Of a DNA stretch of 64,000 nt, positions 9,082 to 17,825 are shown one piece after another. A program made the translations under genes and the position numbers. The stretch's first letter is position 1. The number at the start of each line of letters is the position of its first letter. Under the pieces are notes generated by a model, which made no database searches, was not told the origin of the DNA, and saw only the letters and a program-made list of their open reading frames with translations. This DNA is from Pseudomonas sp. ADAK13 (GTDB lineage Bacteria > Pseudomonadota > Gammaproteobacteria > Pseudomonadales > Pseudomonadaceae): positions 4,340,001-4,404,000 of the forward strand of contig NZ_CP052860.1 in assembly GCF_012935715.1 (NCBI RefSeq), written 5' to 3'.

Positions 9082-9552
9082 TCACCCACCCTTACCCAAC
9101 AACGCCCGAGCAAACTCATCAGACGCAATAAAGTCCATGGCCTTGCGCAACTCGCAAGCCGCCTCAGCACCAAACACCTCATCAAACCTCACCGCCATTT
9201 GCCGAGACACCACCCGCGCTTCCTCGTACTTGTGCTGCCCCGCGTCGGTCAACAGCACCCGCCGGCTGCGACGATCCAGCTCGTCCACCTGCAACACCAC
9301 CAACCCGTCCCGCACCAGCGGCTTGAGCGTATGCCCCAGGGCCGAAAGGTCCATCACCAACGAATGCGCCAGGTCGCGCATTTTGGGCGCGTCACCCTGG
9401 GCGATGTGGTTCATCAGCGAATACTGGGTAGCCTTCAGGCCAAACGGCACAAACGCTTCGTCATAGATCTGCGCCATGCGACGGGACGCGCGACGCACGG
9501 CTCCGTTGGAACAGGTGCTGGGGCTATTCAGGGTGGGCGGTGCGCATTTCAC
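9082..9552 (-). CDS. MarR-family transcriptional regulator (divergent to RND operon)
   Basis: 156 residues with the winged-helix core of MarR: YSLMNHIAQG, then MRDLAHSLVMDLSALGHTLKPLVRDGLV as the recognition helices, and the DRRSRRVLLTDAG wing. It is transcribed away from the RND pump operon that starts at 9787, the usual arrangement for a local repressor released by a phenolic or similar ligand. A candidate operator lies at 9624-9639. The long N-terminal tail (about 20 residues) before the first helix has no recognisable function. Confidence 0.88.
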   Translation of the reverse strand: MKCAPPTLNSPSTCSNGAVRRASRRMAQIYDEAFVPFGLKATQYSLMNHIAQGDAPKMRDLAHSLVMDLSALGHTLKPLVRDGLVVLQVDELDRRSRRVLLTDAGQHKYEEARVVSRQMAVRFDEVFGAEAACELRKAMDFIASDEFARALLGKGG

Positions 9553-9623
9553 AGGCGGGTCACTCGCTACAGGCCAAGGGTTAACCGAACGTTAATCCGG
9601 CAAGATGAATATTGACACATGTA

Positions 9624-9639
9624 GCAACAAATTAGTTGC
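9624..9639. promoter_or_regulatory. Candidate MarR operator, palindrome in MarR/RND intergenic region
   Basis: GCAAC-AAATTA-GTTGC is a 5-bp inverted repeat around a symmetric AT-rich centre, the usual look of a MarR site. TTGACA at 9612-9617 lies just upstream on the + strand and could be a -35 element, though no good -10 sits at the standard spacing. Two further direct copies of TATGCCTCTA follow at about 9641 and 9668. Confidence 0.4.
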
Positions 9640-9786
9640 GTATGCCTCTAAACGCTATATCGTGGCATATGCCTCTATTTTGACCGGATGTCAGTGCAGT
9701 TGGCCCGGATCACAGACGGGCGGGGCAGGAGGGAAGCGCTGTTTGGTACCTCCTTCAGTCATCAACTTCCTGTCTGGATCAGACCT

Positions 9787-12700
9787 ATGCTCAACCTTGT
9801 GCGCATCGCATTGCGGCGCCCCTATACCTTCCTGGTATTGGCTATTTTCATTCTGATTGTGGGCCCGCTCGCGGCCTGGCGTACCCCGACCGACATCTTC
9901 CCCGAAATTCGCATCCCCGTGATTGCCGTGATCTGGCAGTACACCGGCTTGCCTCCGGACCAGATGGCCGGCCGTATCACGTCACCCTTCGAGCGGGTGC
10001 TGACCACCACGGTCAACGACATCCGTCATATCGAAGCGCAGTCGTTGAACGGCTTCGGCATCGTCAAGGTGTACTTCCAGCCGGGGGTCAATATCAGTAC
10101 GGCCAACGCGCAGGTGACCTCGGTGTCCCAGGCCATCCTGCGCCAACTGCCGCCCGGCACCACACCGCCGCTGGTGCTCAATTACAGCGCCTCGACGGTG
10201 CCGATCGTGCAACTGGCCTTGTCCGGCAAAGGGCTCACCGAGCAGCGGCTGGGCGATCTGGGCCTCAACACCGTGCGCCTGATGCTGACCACGGTGCCCG
10301 GTGCAGCGCTGCCGTACCCGTTCGGCGGCAAGACGCGCCAGGTGCAGATCGACCTCGATTCGGCGCGGATGCAGGCGCGGGGCCTCTCGGCGCAGGACGT
10401 GGCCAACGCCCTGGCCACCCAGAACCTGATTACCCCGGTGGGCACGCAAAAGATCGGCAGCTATGAGTTCAACCTGCAACTGAACAACTCGCCGACGGAT
10501 TTCCACGACCTGGAAAACCTGCCGATCAAGACCGCCGACGGCACCACCGTATTAATTCGTGACGTGGCCACGGTGCGGGACGGCAACCCGCCGCAGACCA
10601 ACATCGTGCACGTCAACGGCAACCGTTCCGTGTTGCTGCCGGTGCTCAAGACCGGTTCGGCCTCGACCCTCGGGGTGATCGCCGGCATCAAGGACAAACT
10701 GGCCGACAACAAGGGCGCCTTGCCGCCCAACCTGAATATCGACCTGATCGGCGACCAGTCGCTGTTCGTGCGTTCGGCCATCAGCGGTGTGGCCCGTGAA
10801 GGGGTGATTGCAGCGGCACTGACCAGCCTGATGATCCTGTTGTTCCTCGGCAGTTGGCGCTCGACGGTGATCATCGCCACGTCGATTCCGCTGGCGATTC
10901 TGTCGTCGATTGCCACGCTGTCGGCGCTCGGTGAAACCCTCAACATCATGACCCTCGGCGGCCTGGCACTGGCCGTGGGGATCCTGGTGGACGACGCCAC
11001 GGTGACCATCGAAAACATCAACTGGCACCTGGAGCAGGGCAAGCCGGTGGAGACGGCGATCCTCGACGGTGCGTCGCAGATTGTCACGCCGGCGTTCGTC
11101 TCCTTGCTGTGTATCTGCATCGTGTTTGTGCCGATGTTTTTCCTGGAAGGCGTGGCGCGTTTCCTGTTTGTGCCGATGGCGGAAGCGGTGATCTTCGCGA
11201 TGATCGCCTCGTTCATCCTGTCGCGCACCCTGGTGCCGACCCTCGCCAATTACCTGCTCAAACCGCATGAACACCATGCGGACGGCACGCCGGTGGTGGC
11301 GCCATCGAGCAACCCGCTGGTGAAGTTCCAGCGCGGGTTCGAGCGCCAGTTCGAGGCGTTTCGCGGGGTTTACCACGGTGCGCTGGAAAGTGCCTTGCTT
11401 CACCGCCGTATCGTGGTGATTGCGATGCTGGCGTTTGTCGCCGTGTCGTTTGCGCTGGTGCCGTTCCTGGGCCGTAACTTCTTCCCCGAGGTGGATTCCG
11501 GGCAGATCCTGCTGCATGTGCGGGCGCCGATCGGCACGCGGGTGGAGAGCAATGCGCGGCTGGTCTCGCAGATCGAGGACACCCTCCACAAGGTAATCGA
11601 GCCGCAGGAACTGGCGGCCATCGTCGACAACATCGGCCTGGCCATCAGCGGGATCAACGTCGCCTACAACAACACCGGCACCGTTGGCTCCCAGGACAGC
11701 GACATCCAGATCAGCCTGAAAGAGGGCCATCGCCCCACCGCCGACTACATGCGCGAACTGCGTGAACGACTGCCTCGTGAATTCCCGAATGCGGTGTTCT
11801 CGTTCCCGGCCTCCGACATCGTCGGGCAGATCCTCAACTTCGGTTCTTCCGCGCCGGTGGATGTGCAAATCGCCGGGAATAACCTGCCGGCCAACTTCAC
11901 CTATGCCAGCACCCTGCTGCGGGACATTCGCCGGGTGCCGGGCGTGGTGGATGCGCGTATCCAGCAGTCACGGCAACTGCCCACGTTCAAGATTGATGTG
12001 GACCGCACGCAAGCGCAGTTGGTGGGCCTGAACGAACGCGATGTGACCAACAGCCTGGTGGTCAACCTGGCGGGTTCCAGCCAGGTGGCGCCGACTTTCT
12101 GGCTCAACCCGGCCAACGGCGTGTCGTACCCGATTGTGATGCAAACCCCGCAGTACGGCCTCGACACCCTGGCGGCCCTGCATAACCTGCCGTTGAGCGG
12201 CAGCGGCAGCGGCAGCGCCGGTGCAGCGTCAGACCAGACCCTGGGTGGCCTGGCCTCCATCGAGCGTACTCACAGCAACTCGGTGGTGACCCAGTCGGAT
12301 ATCCAGCCGGTGGTGGAAGTATTGACCGCGATCCAGGGCCGCGATCTCGGCGCGGTGGCGGCGGACATCCAGAAGATCATCGCCGCCCACGCCAGCGAGG
12401 TGCCCACCGGTTCCAAGGTGCTGTTGCAGGGCCAGGTGCAAACCATGAACGCGGCCTTCAGCGGCCTGCTGTTTGGCCTGCTCGGTGCGGTGGTGCTGAT
12501 CTACCTGCTGATTGTGGTCAACTTCCAGTCCTGGGCCGACCCGTTCGTGATCATCACCGCCTTGCCGGCGGCGCTCGCGGGCATTGTGTGGATGCTGTTC
12601 GTCACCCACACGCCGCTGTCGGTGCCGGCCTTGACCGGGGCGATCATGTGCATGGGCGTGGCCACCGCCAACGCCATCCTGGTGGTGAGCTTCTGCCGCG

Positions 12701-12987
12701 AACGCCTCGCGGTGCACGGTGATGCGGTGCAGGCGGCCCTTGAAGCCGGCTTCACCCGTTTGCGCCCGGTATTGATGACCGCCATTTCAATGATCATCGG
12801 CATGGCGCCGATGGCCCTGAGCCTGGGGGAGGGCGGCGAACAGAACGCCCCGCTGGGCCGTGCGGTCATCGGCGGGCTGGCCTTCGCCACCATTGCCACG
12901 TTGTTCCTGGTTCCGCTGATTTTCAGTCTTGTGCACGGGCGGCGTCAGCACGCCACGCTTGCGACCACCGCCACTCAAGGGGTTTGA
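9787..12987 (+). CDS. RND efflux pump inner-membrane transporter (HAE1-type)
   Basis: 1066 residues, the full length of an RND permease. The start at 9787 gives the standard N-terminus MLNLVRIALRRPYTF followed by the first membrane helix; an upstream in-frame start would add 33 non-typical residues. Two repeats of six-helix membrane domains flank two large periplasmic loops. In TM4 the proton-relay motif GILVDDATVTIENI is present. A Ser/Gly-rich linker (SGSGSGSAG) lies in the second periplasmic loop. The pump exports organic compounds with the adaptor and channel encoded immediately downstream. Substrate unknown; regulation is probably by the divergent MarR protein. Confidence 0.93.
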   Translation: MLNLVRIALRRPYTFLVLAIFILIVGPLAAWRTPTDIFPEIRIPVIAVIWQYTGLPPDQMAGRITSPFERVLTTTVNDIRHIEAQSLNGFGIVKVYFQPGVNISTANAQVTSVSQAILRQLPPGTTPPLVLNYSASTVPIVQLALSGKGLTEQRLGDLGLNTVRLMLTTVPGAALPYPFGGKTRQVQIDLDSARMQARGLSAQDVANALATQNLITPVGTQKIGSYEFNLQLNNSPTDFHDLENLPIKTADGTTVLIRDVATVRDGNPPQTNIVHVNGNRSVLLPVLKTGSASTLGVIAGIKDKLADNKGALPPNLNIDLIGDQSLFVRSAISGVAREGVIAAALTSLMILLFLGSWRSTVIIATSIPLAILSSIATLSALGETLNIMTLGGLALAVGILVDDATVTIENINWHLEQGKPVETAILDGASQIVTPAFVSLLCICIVFVPMFFLEGVARFLFVPMAEAVIFAMIASFILSRTLVPTLANYLLKPHEHHADGTPVVAPSSNPLVKFQRGFERQFEAFRGVYHGALESALLHRRIVVIAMLAFVAVSFALVPFLGRNFFPEVDSGQILLHVRAPIGTRVESNARLVSQIEDTLHKVIEPQELAAIVDNIGLAISGINVAYNNTGTVGSQDSDIQISLKEGHRPTADYMRELRERLPREFPNAVFSFPASDIVGQILNFGSSAPVDVQIAGNNLPANFTYASTLLRDIRRVPGVVDARIQQSRQLPTFKIDVDRTQAQLVGLNERDVTNSLVVNLAGSSQVAPTFWLNPANGVSYPIVMQTPQYGLDTLAALHNLPLSGSGSGSAGAASDQTLGGLASIERTHSNSVVTQSDIQPVVEVLTAIQGRDLGAVAADIQKIIAAHASEVPTGSKVLLQGQVQTMNAAFSGLLFGLLGAVVLIYLLIVVNFQSWADPFVIITALPAALAGIVWMLFVTHTPLSVPALTGAIMCMGVATANAILVVSFCRERLAVHGDAVQAALEAGFTRLRPVLMTAISMIIGMAPMALSLGEGGEQNAPLGRAVIGGLAFATIATLFLVPLIFSLVHGRRQHATLATTATQGV

Positions 12988-12988
12988 C

Positions 12989-14170
12989 ATGTCCATTTCC
13001 GTTTCCAATCCGGGTTCACCCCGCCGTAAATCCCGTGGTCTGCTCTGGCTGGTGCTGGGGCTGGTGGTGCTGGTCGCCGTGGTGGTATTCGGCATCGGCG
13101 TACGCGCCAGCGAATCCCGCGACCTGAAAACCTGGACCGACACCCAGGCCTTGCCCAGCGTGATCCTGATCACCCCGAGCGTGCAGCCCCAGGGCCCGGT
13201 GCTGAACCTGCCGGGACGCCTCGAGGCGTACTCCCGGGCGTCGATCTTTGCCCGGGTCAATGGCTACCTCAAGACCTGGAACGTCGACATCGGCGACCAC
13301 GTGAAGGCCGGGCAACTGCTGGCCGAAATCGACACGCCGGAGCTCGATCAGCAACTGCTGCAAGCCAAGGCCGTACTGGCTTCGGCACAGGCCGACGAGT
13401 CGCTGGCACAAACCACCGCCAAGCGCTGGCAGGCGATGCTTGCGTCGGACTCGGTGTCGCGCCAGGACGTGGATGAGCGCACCGGCGACCTGACCGCCAA
13501 GCAGGCCAAAGTGGTCGCGGCCAAGGCCAATGTCGACCAGTTGATTGCCACCAAGGGCTTTCAGCGCCTGACCGCGCCGTTCGCCGGCGTGGTCACCGCG
13601 CGCTCCACCGATGTTGGGGCGTTGATCAGTGCCGGTGGCGCCACCGGCAAAGAGCTGTTCGCGGTCTCTGACGTCAGCCGCCTGCGGGTGTATGTGCAGG
13701 TGCCGCAATCGTCAGCGCCGCAGATCCAGGTGGGCACCGTGGCGCGTCTGAGCGTGCCGGAATATCGCGGCGAAACCTTCACGGCCAAGGTGATCGCCAC
13801 CGCCGATGCCGTGAATGCCGCGTCCGGCAGCACCCTGGTGCAACTGCTGGTGGACAACCCCGGCAGCCGCCTGTTGCCGGGCGCCTACACCAGCGTGCAG
13901 TTCACCTTGCCGGTGCAGACCGACGTGCTGCGCCTGCCCGCCAGCGCCCTGGTGTTCGATGACAAGGGCATGCGCGTGGCGACCCTTGATGGGAACAATC
14001 ATGTGCACTTCAAGACCGTGACCATTGCCCGGGACTTCGGCGACAGCGTGGAAATCGGCAGTGGCCTGGCTGCCACCGACCGGGTGATCGACACCCCGCC
14101 CGACGGCCTGGCCGACGACGATTCGGTGCAACTGGCCGCCAACACCCCAGAGGCCAAACCCCATGGCTAA
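12989..14170 (+). CDS. RND efflux periplasmic adaptor (membrane fusion protein)
   Basis: 393 residues. ATG at 12989 is one base after the RND stop. An N-terminal membrane segment at about residues 17-37 is followed by the lipoyl domain (GRLEAYSRASIFARVNGYLK), an alpha-hairpin (LLQAKAVLASAQADESLAQ) and the second lipoyl half (RLTAPFAGVVTARSTDVG), then a beta-barrel. This order is standard for AcrA/MexA-type adaptors. It connects the upstream RND permease to the downstream outer-membrane factor, whose start overlaps this gene by eight bases. Confidence 0.93.
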   Translation: MSISVSNPGSPRRKSRGLLWLVLGLVVLVAVVVFGIGVRASESRDLKTWTDTQALPSVILITPSVQPQGPVLNLPGRLEAYSRASIFARVNGYLKTWNVDIGDHVKAGQLLAEIDTPELDQQLLQAKAVLASAQADESLAQTTAKRWQAMLASDSVSRQDVDERTGDLTAKQAKVVAAKANVDQLIATKGFQRLTAPFAGVVTARSTDVGALISAGGATGKELFAVSDVSRLRVYVQVPQSSAPQIQVGTVARLSVPEYRGETFTAKVIATADAVNAASGSTLVQLLVDNPGSRLLPGAYTSVQFTLPVQTDVLRLPASALVFDDKGMRVATLDGNNHVHFKTVTIARDFGDSVEIGSGLAATDRVIDTPPDGLADDDSVQLAANTPEAKPHG

Positions 14171-15605
14171 GCGCACTTGCCTGGTATTGGCCGCCACCCT
14201 GGGCCTGGGCGCCTGCCACCTTGCGCCGCCGCTGGATGTGCCGGATGTGCCCGTTGCCGCGCAGTTTCACACCCAGGGCCCGTGGACCGTCGGCACGCCG
14301 AACGACCAAGCGAGCCGCGACGGTTGGTGGCACATTTACAAGGACCCGCAACTGGATGGGATGGAGCAGCAGTTGCTGCAAAACAACCCGGACTTGAGTG
14401 CGGCACTCGCTCACTATTCCCAGGCCCAGGCGTTCGTGGCCCAGGCGCAATCCGGGCTGTTTCCGAAAGTCATCGGGTCCAGTAATGCCCAGCGTATTCG
14501 CCAGTCCGACACGCGTCCGTTGCGTTCGGCCAGCCCGCCGAATGTCTACGATTCCGGGACCGTGGGCGTGGAGGTGGACTATGAAGTCGACCTGTGGGGC
14601 CGGGTGCGCGACACCGTGGCCGCCGGCACCAGCGATGCCCAGGCCGCCAAGGCCGACCTGGCTTCGGTGCGCTTGAGCTTGCAGGCGCAGTTGGCCGACA
14701 GCTACATCCGCCTGCGTGGCATCGACCGGCAAGACCAGTTGCTGCAGGAAACCAGCGATGCCTATGCCAAGGCTTTGAGCCTGACCGAAGGCTTGCACGG
14801 CGGCGGTATAGTCTCCGGGCTGGACGTGGCACGGGCGCGTACCCAACTGTCGACGGTCAAGTCGCAGCTGAGCCAGAATTTGGTGCAGCGTGCAGTGCTT
14901 GAACACTCGATAGCGGCGATGCTGGGTGAGTCCGCATCGACCTACGCGATTGCCCCCAGCGTCGCGGATATCGCCTTGCCCGGCGTGCCTACCGGTGTAC
15001 CGTCTACGCTGTTGCAGCGCCGGCCGGACATTGCCGCCGCTGAACGCCGGATCGCCTCGGCCAACGCACGCATAGGCGTGGCCAAAGCCGCCTGGTTCCC
15101 GGCGGTTACCCTGAGTGCCCAGGGCGGTTTCCAGAGCGACGAGTTCGCGCATTTGCTGAGCGCGCCCAACCTGTTCTGGGCGATTGGCCCGTCGCTGGTG
15201 GGGACAATCTTTGACGGCGGCGCGCGTCAGGCCGGGGTCGACAGCGCCAAGGCGGCCACCGATGAAGCCGCGGCCAAGTACCGTGGTGTAGTGTTGACCG
15301 CGTTCGAGCAGGTGGAGAACAACCTGTCGATCATTTCGGGGCTCGACACCGCCCTGGTAGACCAACGCGACGCGGCGGCTGCCGCGCAGTACGCCGAGGA
15401 CTTGTCCCTGGCGCGGTATCGCCAGGGCGGCGCGGCGTACCTGGACGTGGTGACGGCGCAAGTGGCGTCGTTGCAGGCACAGCGAACGGTGCTGGATCTA
15501 CAGACTCAACAGTTAAGTGCCAACGTAGGGCTGATCAAAGCATTGGGTGGCGGCTGGAACCTGGCCCAGTTGGCCGACACCTCGCAATTGAACCCCAAGG
15601 AGTAA
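14163..15605 (+). CDS. Outer-membrane efflux lipoprotein of the RND pump (NodT family)
   Basis: 480 residues. The lipoprotein signal ends LGAC (Cys at about residue 19). Duplicated TolC-type halves follow, the first ending near LLQETSDAYAKALSL and the second starting near the family segment LLQRRPDIAAAERRIASANA, which is nearly invariant in OprM-like proteins. The start overlaps the adaptor stop. It completes the three-component pump and would be the trimeric exit duct in the outer membrane. Confidence 0.93.
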   Translation: MAKRTCLVLAATLGLGACHLAPPLDVPDVPVAAQFHTQGPWTVGTPNDQASRDGWWHIYKDPQLDGMEQQLLQNNPDLSAALAHYSQAQAFVAQAQSGLFPKVIGSSNAQRIRQSDTRPLRSASPPNVYDSGTVGVEVDYEVDLWGRVRDTVAAGTSDAQAAKADLASVRLSLQAQLADSYIRLRGIDRQDQLLQETSDAYAKALSLTEGLHGGGIVSGLDVARARTQLSTVKSQLSQNLVQRAVLEHSIAAMLGESASTYAIAPSVADIALPGVPTGVPSTLLQRRPDIAAAERRIASANARIGVAKAAWFPAVTLSAQGGFQSDEFAHLLSAPNLFWAIGPSLVGTIFDGGARQAGVDSAKAATDEAAAKYRGVVLTAFEQVENNLSIISGLDTALVDQRDAAAAAQYAEDLSLARYRQGGAAYLDVVTAQVASLQAQRTVLDLQTQQLSANVGLIKALGGGWNLAQLADTSQLNPKE

Positions 15606-15610
15606 TAAGC

Positions 15611-16444
15611 ATGACTGATTACGTACCGCCAAAAGTCTGGACCTGGAAGACCCAAAACGGCGGCACCTTCGCCAGTATCAACCGGCCCATCGCGGGTGCG
15701 ACCCACGACAAGGAATTGCCGGTAGGTCGTCATCCGTTGCAGCTGTATTCCCTGGCAACGCCCAATGGCCAAAAGGTCACGATCCTGCTGGAAGAACTGT
15801 TGGCCCTGGGGCACACGGGGGCGGAATACGATGCGTGGTTGATCAAGATCGGCGACGGTGACCAGTTCGGCAGCGGCTTTGTCGGGGTCAATCCGAACTC
15901 GAAGATTCCCGCATTGCTGGACCGCAGCGGGCCCAAGCCGATTCGGGTGTTCGAATCCGGGGCGATCCTGCAGTACCTGGCCGAGAAGTTCGGCGCGTTC
16001 TTGCCCACCGAGCCTGCGGCCCGTGCCGAGTGCCTGTCGTGGTTGTTCTGGCAGATGGGCAGCGCGCCGTACCTGGGCGGTGGTTTCGGGCATTTCTACG
16101 CCTACGCACCGACCAAGATCGAATACGCCATCGACCGTTTCGCCATGGAAACCAAGCGTCAACTGGACGTACTGGACAAGCAGTTGGCCGAGCGCGAATA
16201 CATCGCTGGCGACGAGTACACCATTGCCGACATGGCGATCTGGCCGTGGTACGGCGGCCTGGTGAAAGGCCGCTTGTATGAGGGTGGAGAGTTTCTCTCG
16301 GTGCAGGATTACACGCACGTGCTGCGTTGGGCCGATGCCATCGAAGCGCGGCCTGCGGTGCAGCGTGGGCGCCGGGTCAACCGCGTTTCGGGCGAGCCGT
16401 CAGAGCAACTGCGCGAGCGTCATGACGCGTCGGACCTCGACTGA
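15611..16444 (+). CDS. yghU: Glutathione-dependent disulfide-bond oxidoreductase YghU
   Basis: 277 residues, closely matching E. coli YghU from memory. Landmarks are PPKVWTWKTQNGG, ASINRPIAGATHDKELPVGRH, LYSLATPNGQKVTI (thioredoxin-fold glutathione site with Asn/Thr instead of Cys), the FGHFYAYAPTKIEYAI helix, and the C-terminal ERHDASD. YghU-type GSTs bind two glutathiones or glutathionylspermidine and reduce disulfides. It begins five bases after the efflux channel gene, so it belongs to the pump operon and may link export with thiol stress. Its last 68 bases are overlapped by the convergent symporter reading frame. Confidence 0.93.
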   Translation: MTDYVPPKVWTWKTQNGGTFASINRPIAGATHDKELPVGRHPLQLYSLATPNGQKVTILLEELLALGHTGAEYDAWLIKIGDGDQFGSGFVGVNPNSKIPALLDRSGPKPIRVFESGAILQYLAEKFGAFLPTEPAARAECLSWLFWQMGSAPYLGGGFGHFYAYAPTKIEYAIDRFAMETKRQLDVLDKQLAEREYIAGDEYTIADMAIWPWYGGLVKGRLYEGGEFLSVQDYTHVLRWADAIEARPAVQRGRRVNRVSGEPSEQLRERHDASDLD

Positions 16445-17735
16445 CCCCAGCGCTCCCTGTGGTGAGGGAGCTTGCTCTCTCACCACAGGTGTCAGCGGCG
16501 CCGTCACGGCGCTCCCACTTGGCGATCACCAGCGGTGCCAGGGCATTGCCCAGCACATTCAACGCGGTGGTCGGCATTTCCATCAGTCGATACACCCCGG
16601 CGATAAAGGCGATGCCTTCCAGCGGCAAGCCCGCACTCGCCAGGGTCGCCGACAAGATCACGAACATGAACCCCGGCACCCCGGCCGCGCCCTTGGACGT
16701 CAGCACCATGGTCACCACCAGCAGTGCCTGGTCGCCAAGGCTCAGGTCGATGCCATACAACTGCGCCACAAACAAGGTGCCGATCCCCAGGAACAGCGAC
16801 GCGCCGTCCAGGTTGAACGAATACCCCACCGGCACCACAAAGCTCACCAGCGAAGGCGGCACGCCGTAGGTTTCGAGCTTCTTCATCAGTTGCGGCATCA
16901 CCGCCGCGGAGCTGGCGGTGGAGAACGCCAGGATCAGCTCATCCTTGATATGCCGCATCAACGCAAACAGGTTGATCCCGCACAGCCGCGCCACCAGATT
17001 GAGCACCACCAGCACGAAGAACGCGATGGACACGTAGCTGACCAGGATCAACTTGGCCAACGGCAACAGCGAGCTGAAACCGAAGTTGGCCACGGTGACC
17101 GCGATCATCCCGAACACGCCGATGGGCGAGTAGGCCATGATCATCGACGTCACCTTGAACATCGCCTCCGACACCCCGCGCAGCACGGCAATCACCGGGT
17201 CCTTGCGCTCGGCCGGCAAACGCGAAACCCCCAGGCCAAACATCACCGCAAAGAACAGCACCGAGAGCAAGCTGCCTTGGGCCATGGCGTTGACCACGTT
17301 GTCCGGGATGATCCCGACGATGATCTGCCCCAGGCTGTGGCCACCGCCGGCGCTGCTGGTGGGCAAGGTCATTGCACTGGCTTGCAGGCTGGACAACTCG
17401 GTGCCGGCGCCGGGCTTGAGCAGGTTGCCCATCACCAGCCCGACGATGATCGCCAGGGTGGTGATGCAGAAGAAATAGCTCAGGGACTTGACCCCGATGC
17501 GCCCCAGGGACTTGCCGTCACCGTGCCCGGCAATGCCCACCACCATGCAGGAAAACACGATGGGCACGACGATCATCTTCATCAGCTTGATAAAGATATC
17601 GCCCGCCGGTTGCAGCAGGTTTTCAATCAGCCATGGCCGGGATTCGGGGAACCGGTGCAGCAGGGCGCCGATGGCGATGCCGGCGAGCAAACCGATCAGG
17701 ATCTGCCAGACCAGCGCGATGCGGGGCGTATGCAT
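16377..17735 (-). CDS. Proton/glutamate-type dicarboxylate symporter (DAACS family, GltP-like) with run-on C-terminus
   Basis: 452 residues. The start MHTPRIALVWQILIG, the segment LMKMIVVPIVFSCMVVG and GDGKSLGRIG resemble GltP. The DAACS core is intact: the serine-rich re-entrant loop AFSTASSAAVMPQ, then VPVGYSFNLDGASLF, and the second loop SKGAAGVPGFMF. These proteins import glutamate, aspartate or C4-dicarboxylates with protons or sodium. The family normally ends soon after ALAPLVIAKWE. Here the frame continues about 40 residues through the REP-like hairpin at 16456-16489 and into the 3' end of yghU, so the tail is probably not functional. The neighbouring aminotransferase suits an amino-acid substrate. 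Confidence 0.88.
   Translation of the reverse strand: MHTPRIALVWQILIGLLAGIAIGALLHRFPESRPWLIENLLQPAGDIFIKLMKMIVVPIVFSCMVVGIAGHGDGKSLGRIGVKSLSYFFCITTLAIIVGLVMGNLLKPGAGTELSSLQASAMTLPTSSAGGGHSLGQIIVGIIPDNVVNAMAQGSLLSVLFFAVMFGLGVSRLPAERKDPVIAVLRGVSEAMFKVTSMIMAYSPIGVFGMIAVTVANFGFSSLLPLAKLILVSYVSIAFFVLVVLNLVARLCGINLFALMRHIKDELILAFSTASSAAVMPQLMKKLETYGVPPSLVSFVVPVGYSFNLDGASLFLGIGTLFVAQLYGIDLSLGDQALLVVTMVLTSKGAAGVPGFMFVILSATLASAGLPLEGIAFIAGVYRLMEMPTTALNVLGNALAPLVIAKWERRDGAADTCGERASSLTTGSAGVSRGPTRHDARAVALTARPKRG
16456..16489. terminator. REP-like hairpin between yghU and the symporter gene
   Basis: CCTGTGGTGAG at 16456-16466 pairs with CTCACCACAGG at 16479-16489 around a short GC-rich loop. It lies just after the yghU stop and inside the run-on tail of the convergent symporter gene. 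Probably a bidirectional terminator or REP; no T-tract is seen. Confidence 0.6.
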
Positions 17736-17825
17736 GGGAATGCCTCATTTATATCAATGATTATGAGTGTTGTTCTAGGCAGTCAAGAGCGGCCATCCGT
17801 GGCCGCCGGGTGGGGCGGGAATCCG

